The position numbers were made by a program, and so were the translations under genes. Below, in pieces: positions 17,173 through 26,848 of a stretch of 64,000 bases of DNA (positions within the stretch are counted from its first letter, which is position 1; every line of letters begins with the position of its first letter). Origin of the DNA: Sphingomonas sp. PP-CC-1A-547 (GTDB taxonomy: Bacteria > Pseudomonadota > Alphaproteobacteria > Sphingomonadales > Sphingomonadaceae). The notes below the pieces were generated by a model. It saw only the letters and a program-made list of their open reading frames with translations, was not told where the DNA came from and ran no database searches. Location of the stretch: the NCBI RefSeq assembly GCF_003610375.1, contig NZ_RAPZ01000012.1, positions 248,001 through 312,000 on the forward strand. Reading direction: 5' to 3'.

Positions 17173-19203
17173 TCAGTCCAGTTCGAGAATAACCTGATCC
17201 ACAGCCAGGCTGTCCCCGGTCTTCGCCGCAACCGACTTCACCGTCCCCGTCTTCTCGGCGCGCAGGATGTTCTCCATCTTCATCGCCTCGACTACGGCCA
17301 GCGCCTGCCCCGCCTCGACCTTGTCGCCCGCCGCGACGTCGAGCCGCACCAGCAGCCCCGGCATCGGGCAGATCAGGAACTTCGACAGATCGGGCGCGAC
17401 CTTCTCGATCAGATGCGCCGTGTACGGCGCGACGCGGGCGGGCAGCACGCGGGCAACATGGCTCGCCCCTCGCGCCGTAAGCTTGAAGCCGGCGCGGGCC
17501 TTGGCGATGCGGATCGTCAGGTGTTCGTCGCCATCGGTCCCGTGACCGTCGGCGACCACCATGCGATCGCCGGGCGTGTATTCGAGCGCCAAGTCGAGCT
17601 CTTCGCCGTCGACCATGATGCCGTCGGTCGAGACCGTCACCGCGTGGTCGATCTTGTCGATGGTCACCACCCAGTCGGCGGGCGGGCGGAGGCGCTTGCC
17701 GAGCTGGCCATCGATGCGGCGGGCGCGGTCGGCTTCTGCGGTCGCGGCGAAGGCAGCGACGGCGGCGAGCGTCTTCAGCAATTCGACGTCGGCGGGCGCT
17801 CCGTGGAAGCCCTCGGGATATTCCTCGGCGATGAAGCCGGTGGTGAGCGCGCCCGACTGGAAGCACGGGTGCTGCATGATCGCCGAGAGGAAGTCGATGT
17901 TGTTGCCCGGCCCCTCCAGCTCGAACGCATCGAGCGCAGCGATCTGCGCGGCGATCGCGCCGTCGCGGGTGGGCGCCCAGGTAATGAGCTTGGCGATCAT
18001 CGGGTCGTAGAACATGCTGACCTCGCCGCCCTCGCGGACGCCATCGTCGACGCGGACTCGGGGTTCTTCTGCTCCCCCTCCCGCAAGCGGGAGGGGAGAA
18101 GCTTCGGGCGGGTTATACCGGACCAGGCGGCCGATGCTCGGCAGGAACCCGCGATACGGGTCCTCGGCATACACCCGGTTCTCGATCGACCAACCGTTGA
18201 GCTTCACGTCATCCTGCGTGAACCCGAGCGGCTCCCCCGCAGCCACCCGGATCATCAGCTCGACGAGGTCCAGCCCGGTGATCTCCTCCGTCACCGGATG
18301 CTCGACCTGGAGCCGGGTATTCATCTCGAGGAAGTAGAACCCCTCCCCCGTCGTATCCGCGCCCGAGACGATCAACTCGACCGTTCCCGCCGAATAATAG
18401 CCGACCGCCTGTGCCAGCGCGACCGCCTGCTCGCCCATGGCTTTCCGCATCTTCGGCGTGACGAACGGCGACGGCGCCTCCTCGACGACCTTCTGGTGGC
18501 GGCGCTGGATCGAGCATTCGCGCTCGTTGAGATAGACGATGTTGCCGTGCTGGTCGCCGATCAGCTGGATCTCGATGTGACGCGGGCTTTCGATGAACTT
18601 CTCGATGAACACGCGGTCGTCGCCGAAGCTGGCGAGCCCTTCCCGCTTGGTCGCCTCGAAGCCTTCGCGGACGTCCTGTTCGCTATACGCCAGCCGCATG
18701 CCCTTGCCGCCGCCGCCGGCCGATGCCTTCATCATCACCGGATAGCCGATGCCACCGGCGATCTCGACCGCGTGGTCGGTGCTGTCGATCTCGCCGAGAT
18801 AGCCCGGCACGACGTTGACGCCCGCGGCCTTGGCGAGCTTCTTCGATTCGATCTTGTCGCCCATCGCGGCGATCGCGTTGGGGGGAGGCCCGACGAAAGC
18901 AATCCCGGCCTCGCCGCAGGCCAGCGCGAAACTCTCGCGTTCGGAGAGGAAGCCGTAGCCGGGGTGGATGCAGTCCGCGCCGGTTTCCTTGGCCGCGAGC
19001 AGGATCAGCTCCGCCTTGAGATAGCTCTCCGCGGCGGGTGCCGGCCCGAGCCGGACCGACTCGTCGGCCATCAGCACATGCGGCGCGCGCGCGTCGGCGT
19101 CGGAATAGACCGCGACGGTCTTGATGCCCATCGCCTTGGCGGTCCGCATGACCCGACATGCGATCTCGCCCCGATTGGCGACCAGGATTTTCTTGAACAT
19201 CAC
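17173..19203 (-). CDS. pccA: Propionyl-/acetyl-CoA carboxylase alpha subunit (biotin carboxylase plus biotin carrier)
   Basis: This 676-aa protein carboxylates its own biotin with ATP and bicarbonate, and PccB then passes the carboxyl group to propionyl-CoA, giving methylmalonyl-CoA. It opens with FKKILVANRGEIACRVMRTA (biotin carboxylase N-domain). An ATP-grasp domain follows with KASAGGGGKGMRL, RDCSIQRRHQK-like ERECSIQRRHQKVVEE and NTRLQVEHPVTEEITG. Next come a linking BT domain and a C-terminal biotinyl domain in which VVEAMKMENIL carries the biotinylated lysine. Two ATGs (19203 and 19200) are possible starts. It is the last gene of the propionyl-CoA cluster, 49 bases after the LprI-like gene, and its partner pccB is some 6 kb upstream in the same cluster. 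A palindrome in frame at residues 368-380 is peculiar to this copy. Confidence 0.95.
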   Translation of the reverse strand: MMFKKILVANRGEIACRVMRTAKAMGIKTVAVYSDADARAPHVLMADESVRLGPAPAAESYLKAELILLAAKETGADCIHPGYGFLSERESFALACGEAGIAFVGPPPNAIAAMGDKIESKKLAKAAGVNVVPGYLGEIDSTDHAVEIAGGIGYPVMMKASAGGGGKGMRLAYSEQDVREGFEATKREGLASFGDDRVFIEKFIESPRHIEIQLIGDQHGNIVYLNERECSIQRRHQKVVEEAPSPFVTPKMRKAMGEQAVALAQAVGYYSAGTVELIVSGADTTGEGFYFLEMNTRLQVEHPVTEEITGLDLVELMIRVAAGEPLGFTQDDVKLNGWSIENRVYAEDPYRGFLPSIGRLVRYNPPEASPLPLAGGGAEEPRVRVDDGVREGGEVSMFYDPMIAKLITWAPTRDGAIAAQIAALDAFELEGPGNNIDFLSAIMQHPCFQSGALTTGFIAEEYPEGFHGAPADVELLKTLAAVAAFAATAEADRARRIDGQLGKRLRPPADWVVTIDKIDHAVTVSTDGIMVDGEELDLALEYTPGDRMVVADGHGTDGDEHLTIRIAKARAGFKLTARGASHVARVLPARVAPYTAHLIEKVAPDLSKFLICPMPGLLVRLDVAAGDKVEAGQALAVVEAMKMENILRAEKTGTVKSVAAKTGDSLAVDQVILELD
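18066..18102. repeat. Palindromic repeat inside the pccA coding sequence
   Basis: CCCCTCCCGC (18075-18084), a 2-base loop and GCGGGAGGGG (18087-18096) form a perfect stem that extends imperfectly to 18066-18102. Translated in the pccA frame it encodes residues 368-380 (ASPLPLAGGGAEE), between a conserved RYNPPE stretch and RVRVDDGV. The composition and the CCCTCCC core match the intergenic repeat at 32014-32125. Confidence 0.7.
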
Positions 19204-19252
19204 TCGCCCTAATCTGTGCCGTCTTGCCGGACGCGGTCCGGGTGCGGACTGG

Positions 19253-19615
19253 TTATTGGTACCACATCATCGTCTTGAGTTGCTTCGTGCGAGCCTGCGT
19301 GAGGTCGGTCCGACACCCCGCCGTCGTCGGGCCCTGCGCCGAACCACCGGCATATTGCCCGCCTTCGATCACGCACTGCGTATCGCGGAACTTGAGCCAC
19401 GCGCGCTGGCTCTCCAACAGCGCGGCCGCATAGCCAAACCCGCTGCCGCGCGACCCGTCCTGCGCGTCGCGCCCCTTCATATAGGCGTAGGTCCGCCTCC
19501 ACTGCGCGGCCATCGCCGCATCCGCCCGCGCATAACTCGTACCGGCGGACGCGTTCATCGTCGCCTGCGACTGCATCGGCGCCGCCACGGTCATCAGGAG
19601 TGCGATCAGCAGCAT
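19253..19615 (-). CDS. LprI-like (DUF1311) secreted protein
   Basis: The ATG at 19615 gives 120 aa with a signal peptide ([18 protein letters not shown]). The mature part has the LprI-family pattern: [20 protein letters not shown], a second cysteine in TAGCRTDLT, and a closing QARTKQL helix. This corresponds to W-x-x-F-R-D-x-x-C...GGS...C...L-T-x-x-R. LprI proteins inhibit lysozyme or are simply periplasmic proteins of unclear role. The start overlaps the bioB stop by 10 bases, so translation is coupled to a cytoplasmic biotin enzyme, an odd pairing. The start was chosen because the longer open frame overlaps bioB and lacks a signal peptide. Confidence 0.8.
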   Translation of the reverse strand: MLLIALLMTVAAPMQSQATMNASAGTSYARADAAMAAQWRRTYAYMKGRDAQDGSRGSGFGYAAALLESQRAWLKFRDTQCVIEGGQYAGGSAQGPTTAGCRTDLTQARTKQLKTMMWYQ

Positions 19616-20663
19616 GTCTTGGCCTCTCTCATCGGCTCCGCGCCGACCATCGGTTTCATCCCAAGCTTTGCCAGCAGCGTCGCATCGGCACTGTCGCCGG
19701 CGTTGCCGGTGGTCAGCAGCTTGTCGCCGGTGAAGATCGAGTTCGCGCCCGCCATGAAGCACAGCGCCTGGGTCGCCTCGGACATGCTCTCGCGCCCTGC
19801 CGACAGGCGCACCATGCTGAGCGGCATCGTGATGCGTGCGACTGCGACCGTCCGGACGAACTCGATATCGTCGATCTGCGCCATTGGCGTGCCGGCGAGC
19901 ATGTCGCCGAGCGGCGTGCCCTTGACCGGGACCAGCGCGTTGACGGGCACGCTCTCGGGATGGCGCGGCAGCGTGGCGAGCGCGTGGACGAAGCCAACGC
20001 GGTCGCTGCGCGTCTCGCCCATCCCGACGATCCCGCCACAGCAGACCGAGATCCCGGCGTCACGGACGTTCGCCAGCGTCTCCAGCCGGTCGCCGAAGGT
20101 GCGCGTGGTGATGACGTTGCCGTAGTTCTCCGGCGAGGTGTCGATGTTGTGGTTGTAGTAATCGAGGCCGGCGTCGGCGAGCTGCTTGGCCTGGTCCGCG
20201 TCGAGCATGCCGAGCGTCATGCACGTCTCGAGCCCCATCGCGCGGACGCCCTCGACCATCGCCACGACCTTCGGCATGTCGCGCGGCTTCGGGTTGCGCC
20301 AGGCGGCGCCCATGCAGAAACGCTGCGATCCCGCGGCCTTGGCCTGCGCGGCGTCGGCGAGGACCGCGTCGACGTCCATCAGCTTTTCCGCCTTGAGGCC
20401 GGAGTCGGACGAGGCGGACTGCGAGCAATAGCCGCAATCCTCGGGGCAGCCGCCGGTCTTGATCGACAGCAGCGTGCAGAGCTGGACCTCGCCGATCGCG
20501 TGATGTGCGCGGTGGACGGTCTGCGCGCGGTACATGAGTTCGTCGAACGGGAGGTCGAACAGCGCGGCGATCTCGGGGCGTGTCCAGTCGGTGCGGGAAA
20601 CGGGAGCATCGCGCACCAGGCTCGGAGCCACTGCATGGGCGAGCGTACGGAGGAGGGTATCGG

Positions 20664-20667
<4 letters not shown>
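19606..20667 (-). CDS. bioB: Biotin synthase BioB
   Basis: This is a 353-aa radical-SAM enzyme that inserts sulfur into dethiobiotin, the last step of biotin synthesis. The radical-SAM cluster motif is [14 protein letters not shown] (C-x3-C-x2-C). Other BioB landmarks are [52 protein letters not shown] and [11 protein letters not shown]. The ATG at 20667 overlaps the scpA stop by four bases (ATGA), and its own stop overlaps the next start. No other bio genes are in the window. It therefore seems to be expressed with propionyl-CoA metabolism, whose carboxylase needs biotin, and not with a biotin operon. Confidence 0.97.
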
Positions 20668-22814
<2,147 letters not shown>

Positions 22815-22825
22815 GCGAAGAACTT

Positions 22826-22928
22826 CACCCCGGCGAAGGCCGGGGCCCAGTTGGAAAGGTCGAAATAACGCAGCGCAGCACCAGCCAATCGACCGTTGCC
22901 CAACTGGCCCCCGGCCTTCGCCGGGGTG
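22826..22928. repeat. REP-like long inverted repeat between the hydratase gene and scpA
   Basis: CACCCCGGCGAAGGCCGGGG plus CCCAGTTGG (22826-22854) is inverted in CCAACTGGCCCCCGGCCTTC plus GCCGGGGTG (22899-22928), around a 44-base spacer. It starts 11 bases upstream of the scpA ATG and ends 16 bases after the hydratase stop, filling the only sizeable gap in this part of the cluster. It could form a strong mRNA stem between the two cistrons. Confidence 0.8.
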
Positions 22929-22944
22929 GTGTTGGACGCGGAGG

Positions 22945-23730
22945 TCACTTGCCCGTGAACACCGGCTTGCGCTTTTCGAGGAACGCGCAGCCGCCCTCCA
23001 TCGAATCCGCCGACCCCCGCGCGTCACGCTGGTTCGCCGCCTCGGCCTGCATTGCGGTCGCGTAATCCGTCTCGTACGCGGCGGTGATCGCCCGCCGCAT
23101 CAACCCGAGCGCGACCGTTGGCATCGCCGCCAGCCGCTCGGCCAGCGCGAACGCCTCGGCATCGAGCGCGTCGTCCGCGACGACCTTGTGCACCATACCC
23201 CAGTCGAGCGCCTTGGCCGCCGGCACGCGCTCGCCGAGCATCATCATTTCCGTCGCCCGCGCCTTGCCGATCAACCGCGGCAGCATCCACGACGCGCCGC
23301 CGTCCGGCACCAGCCCGATGTTCACGAACGCCTGCAGGAAATACGCACTCTCGCTCGCGACGCAGAAATCGGCAGCGAGCGCGAGGCTGCAGCCGATCCC
23401 CGCAGCCGGCCCGCGCACTGCACTCACCACCGGCACCGACAAGTCGGCGATCGCCATCATCGTCGGATTGTAGCTTCCGGTCAGCGCCGCGAACGTCGCC
23501 TCGCCCGGATTGTCCGAACCAAGCGCCCCGCCGCCGACATCCGCGCCCGAACAGAATGCGCGCCCCGCGCCCGCGATCAACACCGCCCGCGCCCCATCCA
23601 GATCGCCCAGCGCCGCGCGCAGTTCCTCGAACATCGCGGGGGGCGCGGCGTTCAGCCGGTCGGGCCGGTTGAGCGTCAGCACCAGCACGTCGCCGCGCCG
23701 TTCGCTGAGGATATGCTCGTACGCGGCCAT
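22945..23730 (-). CDS. Enoyl-CoA hydratase/isomerase (crotonase) family protein
   Basis: The 261-aa crotonase-fold protein has [21 protein letters not shown], the first oxyanion loop [16 protein letters not shown], and [20 protein letters not shown] with the second oxyanion glycine. [32 protein letters not shown] follows. An aspartate (PDGG) stands where hydratases have the second catalytic glutamate, which fits the PaaG-type isomerase branch more than a classic hydratase. The exact substrate is not determined. AGGAGAGA overlaps the mce stop codon and is the ribosome site for this ATG, so the two genes are coupled. It lies inside the propionyl-CoA cluster. Confidence 0.92.
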   Translation of the reverse strand: MAAYEHILSERRGDVLVLTLNRPDRLNAAPPAMFEELRAALGDLDGARAVLIAGAGRAFCSGADVGGGALGSDNPGEATFAALTGSYNPTMMAIADLSVPVVSAVRGPAAGIGCSLALAADFCVASESAYFLQAFVNIGLVPDGGASWMLPRLIGKARATEMMMLGERVPAAKALDWGMVHKVVADDALDAEAFALAERLAAMPTVALGLMRRAITAAYETDYATAMQAEAANQRDARGSADSMEGGCAFLEKRKPVFTGK

Positions 23731-23740
23731 CAGATCTCTC

Positions 23741-24166
23741 CTAGTGCGCGCCGGTATCGCCCGGCGTCTCCATCAACTCGACCAGCATGCCGCCAAAGTC
23801 CTTCGGGTGCACGAACACGATCGGCGTGCCATGCGCGCCGATCCGCGGCTCGCCCAGCACGGTCGCGCCCTTCCCCTTCAGGTCGGCGACAGCGGCGGCG
23901 ATATCGGCGACCTCGAAGCAGACATGATGCTGCCCGCCTGCCGGGTTCTTGCGCAGGAAGCCAGCGATCGGCGAACTCTCGTCATACGGCTCGATCAGCT
24001 CGATCTGCGCGTTCGGCGCATCGATGAAGCACACCTTCACTCCCTGTGCCGGCAGGTCGAACGGCTCACCGATCGCGGTCGCACCGAGCAGCAGGCGATA
24101 CGTCTCGACCGACTTCGCGATCGACGGCGTCGCGACCCCGACATGGTTAAGGCGGCCCAGCGTCAT
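23741..24166 (-). CDS. mce: Methylmalonyl-CoA epimerase
   Basis: The ATG at 24166 gives 141 aa of the vicinal-oxygen-chelate fold. The enzyme interconverts (S)- and (R)-methylmalonyl-CoA between propionyl-CoA carboxylase and the mutase. It opens GRLNHVGVATPSI, where the histidine is a metal ligand. AQIELIEPYDESSPIAGFL, GGQHHVCFEVADI with the next histidine, and a C-terminal LVELME with a ligand glutamate follow. The start overlaps the stop of the upstream 168-aa gene (ATGA). Neighbours carry all other steps of the pathway, which supports the assignment over other VOC enzymes. Confidence 0.93.
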   Translation of the reverse strand: MTLGRLNHVGVATPSIAKSVETYRLLLGATAIGEPFDLPAQGVKVCFIDAPNAQIELIEPYDESSPIAGFLRKNPAGGQHHVCFEVADIAAAVADLKGKGATVLGEPRIGAHGTPIVFVHPKDFGGMLVELMETPGDTGAH

Positions 24167-24669
24167 TGCGCATCCTTCGATGGGGGCGGCGGCGTGGGAA
24201 CGACACCGAGCGTGTAACCACATACACCGAGCACCTGCCGGATCATCGCATCACCGGTCGGTGCGATGAAATTCGCCTGCACCGCAAAGCTTGCGCCGTT
24301 GGTGGTCTCGACCCGTACCGTCTTCGATTTTACGAGAAACGTGGTCAACCTGGTGATTGCCTCGGGATCGGTGACGTAGGTGCCGGTGCCCGGAAACTGC
24401 CAGCTGTAATTGAACGCAGGCCCGCCGTCGAAGCGCACCGCGACAAGCTTGTCCGGCCCCTGCCCGAGCGGCTGCGGCTGGATGAACTGGATCGACACGA
24501 TCGGCTCGGACGCAACGTCGCACTTCACGACGAACCGCGACAGACCGTCATTGCCTGTGACCGACGCAGAGATGCTGCGCACGCCCGCCTGATTGGTGCG
24601 ATCTGCGAGCTTCCAGGTTGGTGCAGGTGCCGCCACGGCTGCGGCTTGAAGCAGAAGAAACGCGATCAT
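24163..24669 (-). CDS. Secreted protein of unknown function (168 aa)
   Basis: I do not recognise this protein. It has a short signal-like N-terminus (MIAFLLLQAAAVAAPA) and a beta-rich body with two cysteines (VVKCDVA and GVCGYTLG) that could form a disulfide. It ends in a proline-rich tail (VVPTPPPPSKDAQ). It overlaps the gene before it and mce after it by four bases each (ATGA), so it sits in the middle of a chain of translationally coupled genes. A role in propionyl-CoA metabolism is not indicated by its sequence. Confidence 0.75.
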   Translation of the reverse strand: MIAFLLLQAAAVAAPAPTWKLADRTNQAGVRSISASVTGNDGLSRFVVKCDVASEPIVSIQFIQPQPLGQGPDKLVAVRFDGGPAFNYSWQFPGTGTYVTDPEAITRLTTFLVKSKTVRVETTNGASFAVQANFIAPTGDAMIRQVLGVCGYTLGVVPTPPPPSKDAQ

Positions 24670-24881
24670 CCCTCAATCCTCCGCTGCTGGGCCGCCGCCA
24701 TTGCGGCACCTTCGATCACCCCTTCCAAGCGAGACACTCGATCGCGGAGATCACCATGCGCGCCGGCAAGACCGGCAAGTCGCCCGCCAAGCTGGGCCAC
24801 GTCCCGATCAAGGCCATCGAGCTGATCCTTCAGCGTCAGGATCGTCTTGAAAACGCCGAATGCCCTTTCGCCTGCACTCAC
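24666..24881 (-). CDS. Small putative coiled-coil protein of unknown function (71 aa)
   Basis: The 71-aa product is almost entirely a predicted amphipathic helix: LTLKDQLDGLDRDVAQLGGR and HGDLRDRVSRLEGVIEGA show heptad-spaced leucine and valine. There is no signal peptide. It overlaps both neighbours by ATGA. Its position directly after a ribbon-helix-helix gene recalls the two-gene layout of toxin-antitoxin pairs, but it matches no toxin family that I know, and the coiled coil could equally be a structural adaptor. Confidence 0.7.
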   Translation of the reverse strand: MSAGERAFGVFKTILTLKDQLDGLDRDVAQLGGRLAGLAGAHGDLRDRVSRLEGVIEGAAMAAAQQRRIEG

Positions 24882-25162
24882 GGTCTTTCGCCCGCCAGCA
24901 CCGCATCGACCACAGCGCAGGTGCGCGCGATATTCTCACGCATCGACTGGATGGACATCTTCATGTCGTCGACAGCGGCCTCGATCTCCGGTGCGAGAAA
25001 CGCCAATGCCGCTTCCTCGTCGCGCGATGCCGGTGTCGCGATATACCGCGTCGTTGCTTCGCGCACGACGCGGCCGACGGACATGCCGCTGTTCGCCGCG
25101 AACGCATCGAGCGCGGCCTTATGATCGGGCGTAGTCAGAAACGTCACGCGTTCGGTCTGCAT
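24878..25162 (-). CDS. Ribbon-helix-helix (CopG/Arc-type) DNA-binding protein
   Basis: The 94-aa protein starts at ATG 25162, chosen because AAGGAG lies 8 bases upstream; an ATG six codons earlier has no such site. Residues 3-40 fit a ribbon-helix-helix: TERVTFLTT as the beta strand, DHKAALDAFAANSG as the first helix, SVGRVVREATTRYI as the second. The rest is helical and acidic (DEEAALAFLAPEIEAAVDDM), like the effector or partner-binding tails of antitoxins. A palindrome lies over its likely promoter (25177-25212), so autorepression is probable. It heads a chain of four genes linked by ATGA overlaps and ending in mce. Confidence 0.8.
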   Translation of the reverse strand: MQTERVTFLTTPDHKAALDAFAANSGMSVGRVVREATTRYIATPASRDEEAALAFLAPEIEAAVDDMKMSIQSMRENIARTCAVVDAVLAGERP

Positions 25163-25176
25163 GTCACGACTCCTTC

Positions 25177-25212
25177 GCATGACATGATAATGTGCTTATC
25201 ATCATGCAACAA
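25177..25212 (-). promoter_or_regulatory. Promoter with overlapping operator-like palindrome upstream of the ribbon-helix-helix gene
   Basis: ATGATAA (25184-25190) and TTATCAT (25196-25202) are perfect inverted arms around TGTGC, with outer arms GCATG (25177-25181) and CATGC (25203-25207). On the minus strand TATCAT (25184-25189) is a good -10 element, and TTGTTG (25207-25212) a partial -35 with 17-base spacing. The palindrome thus covers the promoter and ends 14 bases before the ATG. It is AT-rich in a GC-rich genome. Confidence 0.6.
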
Positions 25213-25221
25213 GCCGCTGGA

Positions 25222-26748
25222 TCACAGCGGGATGTTGTCATGCTTCTTCCACGGATTCTCCAGCGCCTTGCCGCGGAGCTTCCGTAGGCCGAGCGCGATG
25301 CGGCGGCGGGTCGAGTGGGGCTGGATGACCTCGTCGATAAAGCCCTTCGACGCGGCCACGAACGGGTTCGCGAACCGCGCCTCGTATTCCGCGGTGCGCT
25401 CGGCGATCTCTTCGGGCGTCTTGCCGCGGAAGATGATCTCGACCGCACCCTTCGCGCCCATCACCGCGATCTCAGCGGTCGGCCAGGCGTAGTTGAGGTC
25501 GCCGCGCAGGTGCTTCGACGCCATCACGTCGTACGCGCCGCCGTAAGCTTTGCGCGTGATGACGGTGATCTTGGGCACGGTCGCCTCGGCATAGGCGAAC
25601 AGCAGTTTCGCGCCGTGCTTGATGATGCCGTTATGCTCCTGCGCGGTGCCGGGCAGGAAGCCGGGGACGTCGACGAAGGTGACGATCGGAATCTCGAACG
25701 CATCGCAGAAGCGCACGAACCGCGCCGCCTTCTTCGAGCTGTTGATGTCGAGCACGCCGGCGAGCACCATCGGCTGGTTCGCGACGAAGCCGACCGTGCG
25801 GCCCTCGATGCGGCCGAAGCCGGTGATGATGTTGGCCGCATGCGCCGGCTGAGTCTCGAAGAAATCGCCTTCGTCGACGGTCTTCCGGATCAGCTCGTGC
25901 ATGTCGTAGGGCTGGTTCGCCGACGCCGGGATCAGCGTGTCGAGGCTCTCCTCGATCCGGTCCCATTCGTCCGCGGTAGGACGCTCGGGCACGCCGTCAC
26001 GGTTGGACGACGGCAGGAAATCGAAGAAGTCGCGCGCGGCCAACAACGCCTCGATGTCGTTCTCGAACGCGTTGTCGGCGACCGACGTCTTGGTGGTGTG
26101 GGTCACCGCGCCGCCGAGCGCCTCCTGCGTCACGACCTCGTTGGTCACCGTCTTGACCACGTCGGGGCCGGTGACGAACATGTAGCTCGAATCTTTCACC
26201 ATGAAGATGAAGTCGGTCATTGCGGGGGAATAGACCGCACCGCCTGCGCACGGTCCCATGATCAGCGAGAGCTGCGGCACGACGCCGGACGCGAGCACGT
26301 TGCGCTGGAACACCTCGGCATAGCCGCCGAGCGAGGCCACCCCCTCCTGGATGCGTGCGCCGCCGCTGTCGTTGAGGCCGATGATCGGTGCGCCGACCTT
26401 CATCGCGCTGTCCATCACCTTGCAGATCTTCTGCGCGTGACGTTCGCTCAAGGAGCCGCCGAACACGGTGAAGTCCTGGCTGAAAACGAAGACGAGGCGG
26501 CCGTTGATCGTGCCCGAGCCGGTGACCACGCCGTCGCCAGGGATCACCTGGTCCTGCATGCCGAAATCGACGCAGTTATGCTCGACGTACATGTCGAGCT
26601 CCTCGAACGATCCCTCGTCCAGCAGCACGTCAAGGCGTTCCCTTGCGGTGAGCTTACCCTTGGCGTGCTGCGCTGCGATCCGCTTGAGGCCCCCGCCGAC
26701 TCTGGCGGCTTCGCGGCGGCGTTCAAGCTCTTCGATCGTGGATGACAT
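25222..26748 (-). CDS. pccB: Propionyl-CoA carboxylase beta subunit (carboxyltransferase)
   Basis: The ATG at 26748 gives 508 aa, normal for PccB. The protein transfers the carboxyl group from carboxybiotin on PccA to propionyl-CoA. The N-terminal half has [53 protein letters not shown] and [17 protein letters not shown], whose glycines form an oxyanion pocket. The C-terminal half has [46 protein letters not shown] and a final KKHDNIPL. It is first in the cluster and divergent from the regulator at 26849. The longer open frame upstream runs through the intergenic sites and was not used. Confidence 0.97.
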   Translation of the reverse strand: MSSTIEELERRREAARVGGGLKRIAAQHAKGKLTARERLDVLLDEGSFEELDMYVEHNCVDFGMQDQVIPGDGVVTGSGTINGRLVFVFSQDFTVFGGSLSERHAQKICKVMDSAMKVGAPIIGLNDSGGARIQEGVASLGGYAEVFQRNVLASGVVPQLSLIMGPCAGGAVYSPAMTDFIFMVKDSSYMFVTGPDVVKTVTNEVVTQEALGGAVTHTTKTSVADNAFENDIEALLAARDFFDFLPSSNRDGVPERPTADEWDRIEESLDTLIPASANQPYDMHELIRKTVDEGDFFETQPAHAANIITGFGRIEGRTVGFVANQPMVLAGVLDINSSKKAARFVRFCDAFEIPIVTFVDVPGFLPGTAQEHNGIIKHGAKLLFAYAEATVPKITVITRKAYGGAYDVMASKHLRGDLNYAWPTAEIAVMGAKGAVEIIFRGKTPEEIAERTAEYEARFANPFVAASKGFIDEVIQPHSTRRRIALGLRKLRGKALENPWKKHDNIPL

Positions 26749-26791
26749 CGTCTCTCCGTCCTGCTGATTGCCTTCACAGAGCGGGATGCGA

Positions 26792-26838
26792 TGCGCAAAT
26801 GCAATGTTGCAAACTTGCTGACGTGAGGTTTGCAAACT
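26792..26838. promoter_or_regulatory. TTTGCAAA-type operator candidates between pccB and its divergent regulator
   Basis: The 100-base divergent gap holds GTTGCAAACT (26806-26815) and GTTTGCAAACT (26828-26838), two near copies with start points 22 bases apart, plus a weaker TGCGCAAAT at 26792-26800. The second contains the palindrome GTTTGCAAAC. From memory, Corynebacterium RamB binds a motif ending CTTTGCAAA, which shares this core. The spacing of two helical turns suits binding on one face by the RamB-like protein encoded next door. Confidence 0.6.
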
Positions 26839-26848
26839 AGGCACGGAT

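Noticed and set aside
22815..22944. Cobalamin riboswitch before methylmalonyl-CoA mutase
   Set aside because: The gap is filled by a REP-like inverted repeat; the conserved B12-box sequence is not seen.
24666..25162. Calling the ribbon-helix-helix/71-aa pair a toxin-antitoxin system outright
   Set aside because: The 71-aa coiled-coil protein lacks any recognisable toxin fold, and the genes are coupled to mce, so only a cautious finding is justified.
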